Source: Gentiana macrophylla (taxonomy: Eukaryota > Streptophyta > Magnoliopsida > Gentianales > Gentianaceae). From it: a DNA stretch of 64,000 nucleotides. The stretch is from assembly GCA_026214975.1 (NCBI GenBank), contig JAOBSW010000734.1, positions 1-64,000 on the forward strand, given 5' to 3'. The notes under the pieces are model-generated. The model saw only the letters and a list, made by a program, of their open reading frames with translations. It had not been told where the DNA came from and searched no databases. The position numbers and the translations under genes are program-made. Of the stretch, positions 37,270 through 47,606 are shown piece after piece. Position 1 is the stretch's first letter; the number at the start of each line of letters is the position of its first letter.

Positions 37270-38040
37270 TTGTTTGTGGCATGTAATAAAACTAACGATG
37301 CCTCACACATAGCTGATTTATTCTTTAAAGAGATTGTTCGCCTTCATGGTGTCCCTAAATCTATTGTCTCCGACCGCGATGTTAAGTTCATTTCACATTT
37401 CTGGCGTGTCTTATGGATGAGATTGGGCACAACACTTTTGTATTCTACGGCTTATCACCCACAAACAAATGGCCAAACTGAGGTGGTTAATCGTGTTTTG
37501 GGTCAGCTTCTTCGAACTTTGGTGCAAAAGAATTTAAAAAATTGGGAATCTTGTTTGCCATTTGCTGAATTTGCTTATAACCGTTGTGTACATTCTGCTA
37601 CTAAATATTCTCCATTTGAGCTCATGTATGGATTCAATCCTAACGTTCCTTTTGATTTTGTCCCTATTCCTCCAGGGGATCAAGCAAGCATTGATGGAGA
37701 TCGTAAGGCTGATCTGGTCCGTGAATTGCACACTAAAGCTCGACAACATGTGGAGGCACAAACACAACGCTATATTAAGCAAGCAAACAAGGGCCGCAAG
37801 GAAGTCATCTTTGAGCCCGGTGATTGGGTTTGGCTACATTTTCGGAAAGAAAGATTCCCACACAAGCGCCAGAATAAGTTGCATCCGCGTGGTGATGGTC
37901 CATTCAAGGTGTTGGAAAGAGTTAATAACAATGCCTACAAAGTCGCTATTCCGGACGATTGGGGTGTTTCCAACACAATCAATATTGCTGATTTAACTCT
38001 ATTTGACAATCCCTTTGATTTGAGGACAAATCCTTCGTAA
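37270..38040 (+). CDS. N1 integrase, C-terminal part only
   Basis: An unbroken frame of about 256 codons starts roughly 30 bp after the primer site, in mid-domain (ACNKTNDASHIADLFFKEIV). It keeps the second catalytic aspartate (IVSDRDVKFISHF) and the glutamate ([19 protein letters not shown]), then FAEFAYNR, and a C-terminal domain with FEPGDWVWLHFRKERFP, FKVLERVNNNAYKV and [17 protein letters not shown]. The zinc-binding domain and first aspartate (usually in MDFVLGLP) are missing, so it cannot be a catalytic integrase. The frame opens at a TTG codon with no nearby ATG; the first ATG is about 45 codons in. It is closely similar to the N3 integrase. The open frame could be recent or incidental. 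Confidence 0.85.
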   Translation: MFVACNKTNDASHIADLFFKEIVRLHGVPKSIVSDRDVKFISHFWRVLWMRLGTTLLYSTAYHPQTNGQTEVVNRVLGQLLRTLVQKNLKNWESCLPFAEFAYNRCVHSATKYSPFELMYGFNPNVPFDFVPIPPGDQASIDGDRKADLVRELHTKARQHVEAQTQRYIKQANKGRKEVIFEPGDWVWLHFRKERFPHKRQNKLHPRGDGPFKVLERVNNNAYKVAIPDDWGVSNTINIADLTLFDNPFDLRTNPS

Positions 38041-38051
38041 CCGGGAGGGAC
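38041..38051 (+). other. N1 polypurine tract
   Basis: CCGGGAGGGAC directly before the 3' LTR. Confidence 0.85.
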
Positions 38052-38871
38052 TGATGTGAATCATGATGATCTTATTTCACCATTGGCAATTGTACCTAGC
38101 CAAAATCCGTTGATGATCCCAGACGGTCCAATAACAAGGCTTCAAGCAAAATGAGTCCGTGAGGCCGTTAATGTATTGTTATGTGACATTAATACGTCAC
38201 ATGAAGAATCACAAAGCAGTTGAGGCAATACCGGTTACAATCATTTATGCATGTGGTACGGATAGAAGTCAGCTCGTTTAATATCTCAGGATAAAGATTA
38301 ATATTTATAAGTATTTTATATAAATATTAATAATATATTATAGCATAAATAAGGGTTGAATGTTGGTGAAAGGAGGCGCCACTTTTGGATACATATCAAG
38401 CTTTGATTAAACAAGATACATTGCATGGAGAAGTTCAAGACACATGCAAATTCATTGCATCAAGATGGCTGAATATTGGCTCCACTTCTTTAGTATTCTT
38501 AGGAAGTCTTTTCATTTTTTTAGTTCATGAATTATAATTATTATTCATCCTATAAATAGGCACCCTTTTGTAACTTGAATGAACCAGATTGTTTTGATAT
38601 AAAATATTTCACTTCTAAAAGTGTGTTGAGAGTTCATGAGTAGAGAATTCGATCCTGAACTTATCAAGATCCCGAGCAGGTCTTGAGCGTTCTATACCGG
38701 AGATCTTAGATACAAGTTATCTAAGGGCAAAGGTTATACCAAGATTGCTAAGTATATATTACTTAGAGGTCGAGGTGCTCACTTATCGTCCTTTCTTTAC
38801 TTCATCTCTTATTACCATCAATCACGATCCACATAATCGAAGTCGTGTTAACCATTTCCCGGTTCACGCCA
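38052..38871 (+). repeat. N1 3' LTR
   Basis: Colinear with 36411-37226, with a few substitutions and 1-2 bp indels (for example GGCACTTG versus GGCAATTG). It ends GGTTCACGCCA, then agatt. Confidence 0.95.
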
Positions 38872-38876
38872 AGATT

Positions 38877-39611
38877 GAAGAATCCAAAAATGTGGAAAAT
38901 GAGATATTGATAGAAAGGATGTGTAGGATTGTTAAGGAGGTGCATCAAGAGTTGCAAGATAAATGGAGGAAGGAAGATGAAATTTTTTGGAAGAATTTTT
39001 GGGCGGAAGATGCCAAACGGAGAGCTGAACATAAGAAAGCCCACGAATTAGTTGAGGAGGAAACCGAAGAGGTTGTGAGTACTCATGAGGAGGAGTTGAA
39101 AAAGGAGGAAGGTGAGATTGTGGTGGAGGTGGATGAGCATGATATTGTGGATGCGCAAGTGGATGAGATAGCTCATGTTGATGAGACATTAGTGGATTCT
39201 CATGTTGAGAGTTATGTTGAGCATGAAGAAGTTCAAGATACACCAGCCGAGTCTCTTGATTTATCATTGCTTTTGCATGATACTTGTGATGAGTTGGTTC
39301 CGAACAACGTGGAGCCGTATTCTTTTGTTGGAGCGGTTGGACATGAAGCAAAATCAGCCATGTCGATTGAGCACTTAAAGGAGTTACAAGAGCACCATAT
39401 TTACAATGATCCATTTTTATTGCGTTGTCTTCCTTTAGATTTTGTTGTTGCTGATTTTTATGATTTGGAAATTCATTTGTACAAGAGGATGATTACTGCA
39501 TTGTTCACCTCTTTATTTTTCATGATTGATATTCACTCTGTGGACCTACACACATATGTTGGGCCAAGATTACTATTTGATCCAGGTGGATTTGAGGACG
39601 AATCCTTTTGA
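38877..39611 (+). CDS. N0 acidic reading frame of unknown function
   Basis: About 245 open codons with no internal stop once N1 is removed. The N-terminal ~60 residues are charged and probably coiled coil (ERMCRIVKEVHQELQDKWRK, then WAEDAKRRAEHKKAHELVEE). A highly acidic middle follows, with VDEIAHVDETLVDSHVESYV and EHEEVQ. The C-terminal part is hydrophobic (VVADFYDLEIHLYKRMI, then TALFTSLFFMIDI) and ends GPRLLFDPGGFEDESF just before the purine tract. I do not recognise the family. Short blocks match the minus-strand frame of N2 (VDEI, VES.VEHEE, RL.FDPG). The start lies upstream, in the retropepsin-like segment, beyond N1. A function in packaging or regulation is only a guess. Confidence 0.6.
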   Translation, partial: EESKNVENEILIERMCRIVKEVHQELQDKWRKEDEIFWKNFWAEDAKRRAEHKKAHELVEEETEEVVSTHEEELKKEEGEIVVEVDEHDIVDAQVDEIAHVDETLVDSHVESYVEHEEVQDTPAESLDLSLLLHDTCDELVPNNVEPYSFVGAVGHEAKSAMSIEHLKELQEHHIYNDPFLLRCLPLDFVVADFYDLEIHLYKRMITALFTSLFFMIDIHSVDLHTYVGPRLLFDPGGFEDESF

Positions 39612-39712
39612 AGGGAGATGGAATGATGTGACCCAGAAGGTCCGATTTTGATAGTCCCTTCACTACCATTGGACATAGATCTGAGGACAGATCCTTTTGA
39701 AGATGGAGAGAA
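39612..39712 (+). other. N0 doubled polypurine tract and LTR-start remnant
   Basis: AAGGGAGATGGAA is followed by TGATGTGACCC at 39624, which looks like a polypurine tract and LTR start. After 89 bp a second set follows: AGATGGAGAGAA and TGATGTGATCC at 39713. Only the second matches the N0 5' LTR. The segment between encodes DLRTDPFEDGEN-like residues typical of the very end of gypsy pol. Confidence 0.7.
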
Positions 39713-39912
39713 TGATGTGATCCTATTCAAGAAGAATGAGGACGCACCGGTTATCCAAGAAGCAAGAAGATCAGTCGAAGATAGAAGCCAATGCGCATTG
39801 TTTATGTCCAATTAGGTCAATTGGGCCTATTGGGATTGATTTAACTTATTTCCGTTCGTTTATGATGTTTTTAGTAGAAAAAGGCCAAAAGCCCATTAGG
39901 GGAGTTGCCTAT
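39713..39912 (+). repeat. N0 3' LTR, first 200 bp
   Basis: Matches 34545-34738 up to GGGGAGTTGCCTAT, where C1 begins. In the 5' LTR the next bases are ATGGTAGTATG. If C1 made a 5-bp target duplication it should be cctat, with its second copy to the right of this window. Confidence 0.9.
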
Positions 39913-41720
39913 TGTTAGGAAATCACTAGTTTAACGCAGCGGAATTTAAAATTTGATTTCCTTTTTCTAGATCGTTTTCGTTTAATGCAATAAACGCGTT
40001 AAGTAGTTTGACGGTTATACCTTGATGATCTATAAGATCGCCGCTTTGACCGTCAACGGAGAGTAGTTCAGTGCGTAAGCCGTCCACGCGTCCGGCCTCT
40101 ATCGCTAATCCACATGAACCCCTTTCCGGAATCCTCCTTGGTTTGCTATTGGAAAACTCCGGTTGCTAGACCGGCCTTTTTCCTCTCTTACAAACTCACT
40201 ATAGGTTGCTCTCTATTTTACAAAAGAACTATGAGCTCTTGCAATTGTGATGTACAAAAGAGCTTGACACTCACCTCTTATTTATAACTAGATGTGGCGC
40301 CCCATATGTGTGTAGAAGAAGAAACCTTTTCCCAATAAAATAAGGAAAATCTATTAGATTGATTCATCTCTTTTATTATAATTAATTTTGCCAATATCTT
40401 ATATTGATTATAATTATCTTATTACCATAAATCTATTTTCCATAATCAATTAATATCATATATTAATATTATGGTAATCTTATTAATTAAAGTGCACAAT
40501 CCAAGTGTATCTTATACACTTAAAAATGGCGCCCCATTAGTCAACTAATTGACTTCCGGAATATTCTTTAATTAATATAATTAATATCTTGTATTTTATT
40601 TATTCATAATAAAAAAATACCATCATATTAATTTACCACTACAACCTTTATAGTCTAGAGATAAACTTTCCTTATTTGGCTATCAACTATAACCGCATTT
40701 TAATCCGACTCGATGTTCATATGTGTGTGACCCGATAGGCTTCTGAATATGTTGGCCGTAGACACAAAGTGCAATTTACTAAAATGACCTTCATGCCTAA
40801 CGATCACGGGATAGCGTCTAGCAACACACCGTGACCCCCAATCATCGGAAGAGTCAAAAGAAATGACTACTACCTTTCATGTGAATCAGTTATACCGTGT
40901 AACTTACAATCTTATCATTTGAAATAATATCCATACGATCGTATCTCGAGTGTCAATACATTAACGATCGTATCTTATAATCTGGATATCATGCTCTCTC
41001 GGAATAACACATTTACTCCCACTTTGCTAAGATTCTCGAGAGCTAGACATTCCTTATAAGAAGGCCATTTCGGATATTCGATCCCAATCATAGGATACGC
41101 GATTCCCGGATGACCAATTATGTATACTCCGTATGCTTCAAATATCATACCCAATCACTACCGCATGATCGCCCCGTGGTTATGAGAAATCTCAATAGTG
41201 TAAAAGCATGACAATCCACACCGTGATGCCATGAAGACTCAGGTCAAAAGGATAATTACACAACTGCCACATAGTATGACACTTAATGTAAGTGGGTCAG
41301 TCTAACGTATGCATTCTCTAATACACGTCCACGTACAGTCCAAGTGTCCTTACACTTCGATAGACGAGATCTATCCCTATCTTCTAAAAAGATAGAAGAC
41401 ATCCAATTCGTGCTAGTCTGATTATACTATCAATGTCCCATTTGACAATACATAGGACTAGAGACATTTAAGTACCAAACTTTTTATAGTGATTAGAGAT
41501 CTCATCAACCACAATCACTATCATGGTTTCTCTATCACAGTTTGATACTAGGGACGTTACTATATATATACAACAAATAACATGAAGATAAACAATATAT
41601 AATAACATAAGCGCTTTTATTAATCATAATAAAGTTATTACATAAACTAAATAGACTGTAAATGACCCGACCCGGTCGGATCCGGTCCAACCCGATTGGG
41701 TTTAGGACACCTTTCCAAAA
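39913..41720 (-). repeat. C1 3' LTR
   Basis: On the plus strand it runs TGTTAGGAAATCAC to CCTTTCCAAAA, so on the minus strand it opens TTTTGGAAAGG (probably from TGTTGG) and ends GATTTCCTAACA. At 1808 bp it is long for copia. A minus-strand TATAAATAAG sits at about 40286-40276. Nothing else is recognised within it. Confidence 0.88.
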
Positions 41721-41732
41721 ATCTCCCACTTG
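41721..41732 (-). other. C1 polypurine tract
   Basis: Minus-strand AAGTGGGAGAT, directly before the LTR. C2 has the same tract. Confidence 0.85.
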
Positions 41733-41734
41733 GC

Positions 41735-42257
41735 CTAAAGCCAATCACCCATATGCCTAAGCCCGTGCAAGTGAACACGTTTCTCATGCCTTGCTTGAGA
41801 CAATGCTTTGGTTAATGGATCAGCTATGTTATCATCCGTGTGGACTTTTTCTATATTTACATCTCCTCTATCTACTATCTCTCTAATCAAGTGATAGCGC
41901 CGTAGCACATGTTTGGACTTTTGATGAGACATTGGTTCCTTTGATTGAGATATCGCTCCATTATTATCACAATACTGATGCTTTGGTCCTTCAATGGAGG
42001 AACCACACCAAGTTGATAATGAACTTCTTTCATCCAAAGCGCTTCCTTTGCCGCCTCCGAGGTGCTATGTATTCGGCTTCCGTTGTAGCAAAGTCTACAG
42101 AGTCTCTCGCTTGGAAATCTTCACTCACTTTGCCCCCCGTTAAGCGTGAAAACAAATCCAGTTGTGACTTAAAGTCATCCTTGTCGGTTTGGAAACCGGC
42201 ATCCATGTAACCTCGTAATACTAAATCATCATTCCCAAAAACCGGGAACATATCCTA
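41735..42257 (-). pseudogene. C1 RNase H remnant
   Basis: The minus-strand frame reads LVLRGYMDAGFQTDKDDFKS, FATTEAEYIAPR, then YCDNNGAISQSKEPMSHQKS, HLIREIVDRGDVNIEKV and HTDDNIADPLTKALS. These are the copia RNase H landmarks: the first aspartate in Y(T/M)DA, the glutamate in TEAEY, and the aspartate in CDN. A frameshift near 42035 separates the two halves. Confidence 0.85.
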
Positions 42258-43600
42258 GTACGTCTCATGTACTTGAGAATATTCTTAGACAAACAATCCA
42301 GTGACCATCACTGGATTGATTGAAATACCTACAAGTCATACTAAGAGGGTACGAGACATACGGTCTTGTGCATAACATGGCATATGAGATAGACCCGATT
42401 TCGAAGCATAATGGATCTTACTCATTTGTGCCCTTTCCTCCTCTGTCTTGGACTCATTCCCTTTGACAGTAGACCCTATGTGACAAGGGCATCAATCATC
42501 TCTTGTCTTGCTCCATCTTTGAATCTCTTCAAACATCTTGTCGATATAGGTGGATTGCGGCGGACCAAGCAACCTCTTAGATCTATCTCTATAGATCTTT
42601 ATTCTAGAGAATATAAATTTGCATCACCCAAATCCTTCATTGAGAAGTTCTTGGATAACCAAGCTTTGGTGATTATAACATATACACATCATTCCACATG
42701 AGCAATATGTCATCTACATAAAGCACTAAGAACACAATGGCACTCCACTAACCTTCTTGTAAACACAGGCTCATCTTCGTTCTTGATGGAATCAAAGCGT
42801 TTGATTATCTCATCAAAGCAAAGATTCCAACTCGAAGAAGCTTTCTTCAATCCATAAATGGATCTTTGCGTTTTACACTATCTGGCGTCTTTGGTTGTGA
42901 AACCTCGAGGGTGTGTCATATACACTTCCTCAGAGGCAGGTTCCGTTAAGGAAAAGTTGTTTCACATCCATCCGCCAGATTTCGTAATCATGGTATCTTT
43001 GCATTACAGCAAGCAAAATTCTAATGGATTTTAACATGGCAACAGGTGAAAAGGTTTCGTCATAGTCAACTCCTTGTCTTTGCTTATAACCTTTTGCCAC
43101 TAACCTAGCCTTGTAGGTAGTCACGTTACCGTCCATGTCGGTCCTTCTCTTAAAGACCTATTTACACCCTATATGAACTATTCCTTTAGGTGGATCTACC
43201 AAGTTCCAAACTTGGTTGTCTTTTATGGATTCCATTTCAGAATTCATGGCTTCCAGCCATTTCTCTTTGTCGTGCCTTAATAGGACTTCCTCATAAGTTC
43301 TAGGGTCCTCATCTTCCATGAGATACATGCCTGTGTACCTTTTGGGTTCATGGCGTTCCCTGGTGGATCTACGAGGTGCTAGTGTGTCCATGGTAGGGGC
43401 TGGCGTCACATCTGTGTGTGGCAAGTCCTCTACTTCCATCAACTGACTGTTATCCGTAAGTGGTTCTCGAATTTCTTCAAGATCAATTTCACTCCCACTG
43501 ACCCTATCCAGAATAAAGTCTTTCTCCAGAAAGTGGCCAGTCCTGGAAACAAACACCTTTTGTTCCTCAGGATGGTAAAATTGGTACCTTTGGTTTCACA
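42258..43600 (-). pseudogene. C1 reverse transcriptase remnant
   Basis: The N-terminal part (43556-43158) reads PRRSTRERHEPKRYTG, EKWLEAMNSEMESIKDNQVW and NLVDPPKG. Then KARLVAKGYKQRQGVDYDET and FSPVAMLKSIRILLAVM (43136-42930) follow. The catalytic YVDD is at about 42719-42708 (FLVLYVDDILLMWND). Several frameshifts, including one near 43157, break it. It would have copied element RNA into DNA. Confidence 0.88.
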
Positions 43601-44600
43601 GATATCCCACAAATAGACATTTGTCGACGTGGGCTCTAATTTGTCGAGGCATCATCCGCTTCACGTAAGTCGGACAACCCTAAGGTTTTAGATGACCTAG
43701 GCTCGGTTTCTCTTAGTCCATACCTCGTATGGCGTAGAGTCAAACCGTCTTTGATGGAACTCGGTTCAGTGTATAGGATGCGGTTTCTAGAGCATACCCC
43801 TAAATTATTTTGGGAGAACTGCATAGCTCATCATGGATCGCACCTTGTCTAACAAGGTGTGGTTCCTCCTCTCAGACACGCCATTCATTTGTGGCATCCC
43901 GGGAGGGGTCCATTCAGGTAGAATCCCATTCTCCTTCAAATTGTCTTGAAACTCTCCATCTAGGTATTCTCCACCTTGATCAGATGTGTTTTGATTTCTT
44001 TACCTAGTTGTTTCTCCACTTCACTTCTGAATTCCTTGAACTTTTCAAAGGCTTCGGACTTGTACTTCATCAAGTATATATAACCATAGCGAGAATGGTC
44101 ATCAGTGAATGTGATAAAATAAGAGTATCCTCTTTTGGCTTGAATTGACATTGGGCTACATACATCAGTATGTATGAGCTCAAGCAATTCATTGGATCTT
44201 ATCCCTTTGCCACTAAAAGGTGACTTTGTCATCTAGCCAAGTAAACAAGCTTCGCATGTATCAAATGATTCGTAATCGAATTGATCCAACATTCCATCTT
44301 TATGGAGTTTGGAAATGCGATTCTTATTTCTAAGGAAAAGTCTACAATGCCACAAGTAGGATTCATTCAAGTCATTTGTCTTGGCTTTCTTGTTATTTAT
44401 ATTAATAACGCCAACATTCATATCTAATATGTAGAGACCATTGCTAAGTATGCCGATTACCATAAAAGATTCCATCACGTGAAAAGAACAACATTTATTC
44501 TCAAACATAAATGAAAAACCATCAACATCTAAATGAAATGGAAATAATGCTCTTCGTGAAGAGCAGAACAAAATAATAGTTACTAAGTTCAAGTACTAGC
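43601..44600 (-). pseudogene. C1 integrase remnant
   Basis: The N-terminal zinc region (44350-44233) reads SYLWHCRLFLRNKNRISKL and FDTCEACLLG. The core (44232-43960) reads LLELIHTDVCSPMS, with the first aspartate, and FITFTDDHSRYGYIYLMKY. The glutamate region near 43870 reads MNGVSERRN in another frame. Frameshifts near 43965 and after make it nonfunctional. Confidence 0.85.
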
Positions 44601-44815
44601 CCTTCAGGCAATGAAAGAAAATAAACTCTCCCGCCAATAAGAACAACACTTGCTCCATTTCCAACGCGTAGGTCCATCTCTCATTTCTTCATATCTCTAG
44701 TTCTTCTTAGTGCTGCATATTCATTACAAATATGAGAACCACAACCAGTATCTAATACCCAAAGTGGTTTAGACTTAGAAGAAGTAATGTTGATCTCAAT
44801 CATAAATATACACGG
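44601..44815 (-). pseudogene. C1 protease remnant
   Basis: Minus-strand frame INITSSKSKPLWVLDTGCGS then HICNEYAALRRTRDMKK, with the D-T-G active site intact, then a stop, then LRVGNGASVVLIGG. The pattern matches copia aspartic protease between gag and integrase. Confidence 0.8.
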
Positions 44816-45413
44816 AAGTCGACATCGGATGCTTCTTCTCTAGTACTCAAGAAGCCTTTGTAGTTTCTCCTCCAATGTCGGTCTCACCCGCAATGGAAGC
44901 AAGCATCCTTGATTTGTCTTTCGCTATCTTAGGCAATGGCTTAGGTGCATCCTTCGCCTTCTTGGACTTCTTACGGACTTTGGCCTTGCCTCTGCTTGCT
45001 TGAAGTGACGAGCAACACTTGCTTTCCCTTCCGTAGAAACAATTGCCCTCAGAGACTTTCAACATGTTCAATAACTCCATGAGGAGCAATCTATCTTGTT
45101 CATGTGATAGTTCATCACAAACTACGAGAATGAATCAGCAGTAGATTGCGTAATCAATTCAATACTCAACTCGTTTCCAACTTGCAGGCCCGACTTTCCA
45201 AGCCTCTCTATGTACCCGATCATCTTAAGCACATGTGACCCCACAGCGAAAGTCCCGGATGCCATCTTACAACCAAACAGGCCTTCGAGACCTCACTTCT
45301 CAAACATCTGAGAGACCGAGAAGCATAGAGTTCCTTTAGGTGGACCATGATTGAGTAGGCGTCCATAGACTCATGTTGTTTCTGCAGTTCAGGTGTCATA
45401 GAAGCAAGCATGA
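44816..45413 (-). pseudogene. C1 gag, C-terminal part
   Basis: The minus strand reads MLASMTPELQKQHESMDAYS then IMVHLKELYAS, the conserved copia gag segment. Further on, other frames give MASGTFAVGSHVLKMIGYIE and a basic tail (GKAKVRKKSKKAKDAPKP). No intact CCHC knuckle is visible. The upstream part of the gene is at 52782-52993, separated by N2. Confidence 0.85.
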
Positions 45414-45418
45414 TACAT

Positions 45419-46410
45419 TGAAGTGAAACCGCCCGGAGGACGGCTTCGGATCGATGAATACTTAGGATCGTGGATTGAAAGTATTTGTAGACGGTCCTCG
45501 ACACAACCACAACCTGTGTGGAAGCACCTTGGAATAATAAGCTCCGCGACACAATCACAACATGTGTGAAGGCACATTGGAATAAAACCTCAACACTTAG
45601 AAAACCTGTTTCTAAGCACCTTGATAATCCGGAATTTGAATTCCCTTTCCAGAGAAACTCATACAACACTTTTCCAAGTGAAGAATAAAATATGATTTGA
45701 TTAATGATTCAAAAGATCCATTTTAAAAGTACAAATACAAGGACTATTTATAGAAAAATAAGTACATGAATTCATAATAATAAGATGAAAAGTTTATCCT
45801 ACATTAAATGCATATTGGAGCGTCCAAGGAGCTTCATCCTGGTTCAATGTATCTTCTTTATATTGTCCAGTTTTTGTCCCGCAGATGTTTAGGCCATTTT
45901 GACCATTATAACTTATTCAAATGAAGATGACCCCTTGACGAAAGTTGAAGATCAGGTTCTCTACTATGAAGCTCATATGTGGATCATCAATTTTGGATAG
46001 TAAAGCTCCTGATCCGATCCAACAAAGAAGACTGCTCACTAAGTTCAATGCACTTAAAATAGTCGCCCCAAAAGACATCCATCTAGATTCAATGTACTTG
46101 AAATACACAAAACTTGACTTGTTGGACTTCCATGCTAGCAAAAGTGGCATCATATTATCATGAGCATTCAGCCAATATTTTTAATAATTTAATTAATAAT
46201 AATATGTAATTTAATTCCGATAGTCCGCAAGCATAAATGACGGACTTAATGACTTCAAAATCTTCTTCATTCCTGGACTTGGATTCTTGCATTATTAAAT
46301 GGACCAAGTTACCCAAAGATGCGAGCCTCATTTTGTGTTGGAGTCGAGTTTCGGGACCAACTTGAAATGTCATAGGATCTTGAGTAGTAATCGGTTCCAG
46401 ATTCATATCA
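45419..46410 (-). repeat. N2 3' LTR
   Basis: The minus strand starts TGATATGAATCTGG and ends near GGTTTCACTTCA. TATAAATAG lies at about 45753-45745. Compared with the 5' LTR it lacks about 35 bp between two CTTG repeats (around 45622; full form near 51940-51980). Confidence 0.92.
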
Positions 46411-47387
46411 GACCCTCCCGATTGCGAAGGATTCGTCCTCGAATCAATAGGATGTCATAAAATCGAGAAATATTACCAACAGAACATGAACTTAGACAAA
46501 AGATCACCAAATGAACACCGGGATCAAATATGAGTCGAACTGATAAATTCACATCAACTGCACATTGTGTTGCGGAGTCATACCCTAAAAACATATCAGC
46601 ATAGTAGTGAGAATTCGAGTTGATAAACTTGTGGATCACTGCCCATAAAAGACCAAAATAATAAGTATGAGGACAAATTGTAGTCGGACAAGCGTCAATT
46701 ATCGCCGAAAATGGATCAGAATAATTATGTTCCTGTTTTCCATTAACGTGAACATGCTCAAGAACTACCGTTGTCAACAAGCTGTCCTCCGTTGGGTAAT
46801 CCCCATGGACCTAGGAAGAGGCGTCAACAAAACTGACACAAGAATTGAGTAATATAACATCTTTTTTTTCCTCAACCAATATCAACTCCTTGCGTTCTTC
46901 CTCAACAATAGACGTTATAGACAAATCCACTATTACATCAGCAACTTGAGGACCATTTGTATCGCTTTGCAACTTATCACAAGGAGCATGCAACTCCTCA
47001 TGCTCAACATTACTCTCAACGTAACCTTCAACGTTTGTCTTATCCATGTACATGATCTCGTCCACAACAATTGCCTCATCATAGTTAAGTACTTCTTCCA
47101 CAATATCATCCAAGTTCTCCTGAGAATTCAGATTCACATTCTTCCTCAATCTCCACCACTTTCTCACATTCCTCCGCTTTCAACTCCACCTTACTATTGT
47201 TCTTCGCTTTATTCTCCTTAATTTGCCTTATATCCTTACGAAATTGATCCATCATGTCGTCAATCTATTCTTTGAACTTTTGATTCAGTTCATCAAGTCG
47301 TTGATTAATACGTTGACCAAATTTCTCACGGTGTCGAACATGAGCATTTTTAGAATACCTTCTTTTCAAATCATTATCTCCAGCCAT
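46403..47387 (-). pseudogene. N2 acidic reading frame of unknown function, broken
   Basis: The ATG at 47387 opens MAGDNDLKRRYSKNAHVRHR then EKFGQRINQRLDELNQKF, a charged, probably coiled-coil start, with a stop near 47270. Open pieces follow in shifting frames: KDIRQIKENKAKNN; VDEIMYMDKTNVEGYVESNV then EHEELHA (47167-46811); and SVRLIFDPG near the end (46780-46403). The last frame runs through the polypurine tract and stops at the TGA that begins the LTR. Blocks match the N0 reading frame in the same order (VDEI, VES.VEHEE, RL.FDPG). I do not recognise the protein. No pol or CCHC motif is visible. Confidence 0.65.
46411..46422 (-). other. N2 polypurine tract
   Basis: Minus-strand ATCGGGAGGGTC directly before the 3' LTR start. 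Confidence 0.85.
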
Positions 47388-47459
47388 TCTTTTGTTCAAA
47401 GTTTTTTTTTGTAGATAAAAAGAAATAAAAAAGGATATAATACGTCAATCCGCTGTTTT

Positions 47460-47469
47460 CTGATACCAA
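47460..47469 (-). other. N2 primer-binding site
   Basis: Minus-strand TGGTATCAGA adjacent to the 5' LTR end, as in N1. Confidence 0.85.
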
Positions 47470-47470
47470 C

Positions 47471-47606
47471 TGATATGAAACCACCCGGAGGAAGGCTTCG
47501 GATCGATGAATACTTAGGATCGTGCATTGAAAGTATTTGTAGACGGTCCTCGACACAACCACAACCTGTGTGGAAGCACCTTGGAATAATAAGCTCCGAG
47601 ACACAA
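47471..47606 (-). repeat. N2 5' LTR, downstream part
   Basis: On the plus strand it starts TGATATGAAACCACCCGG and matches 45419 onward up to GACACAA, where N3 enters. Confidence 0.92.

Larger units (their letters stand above)
36411..38871 (+). mobile_element. N1: compact gypsy element with only part of integrase
   Basis: Two LTRs (816 and 820 bp) enclose an 825-bp internal region with a primer site, half an integrase gene and a polypurine tract. The target duplication agatt (36406-36410 and 38872-38876) is exact. The LTRs differ at only a couple of dozen positions, so it is one of the younger insertions. It lacks gag, protease, reverse transcriptase and RNase H, and would need them in trans. 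Confidence 0.95.
34545..39912 (+). mobile_element. N0: non-autonomous gypsy element, host for N1 and C1
   Basis: Starts with a TGATGTG LTR inside satellite array 2, followed by a TGGTAGCAGAGC primer site, a long leader, a retropepsin-like segment, an acidic reading frame, purine tracts and a 3' LTR. C1 cuts the 3' LTR after 200 bp, so its remainder should lie beyond the window. N1 interrupts the coding part and its removal rejoins the frame. No reverse transcriptase, RNase H, integrase or convincing gag is present. Confidence 0.85.

Noticed and set aside
38745..38876. N-terminal extension of the N0 acidic frame starting at 38745.
   Set aside because: This part is N1 LTR sequence; the in-frame join is an accident of insertion. 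The native upstream sequence is the retropepsin-like segment before 36411.
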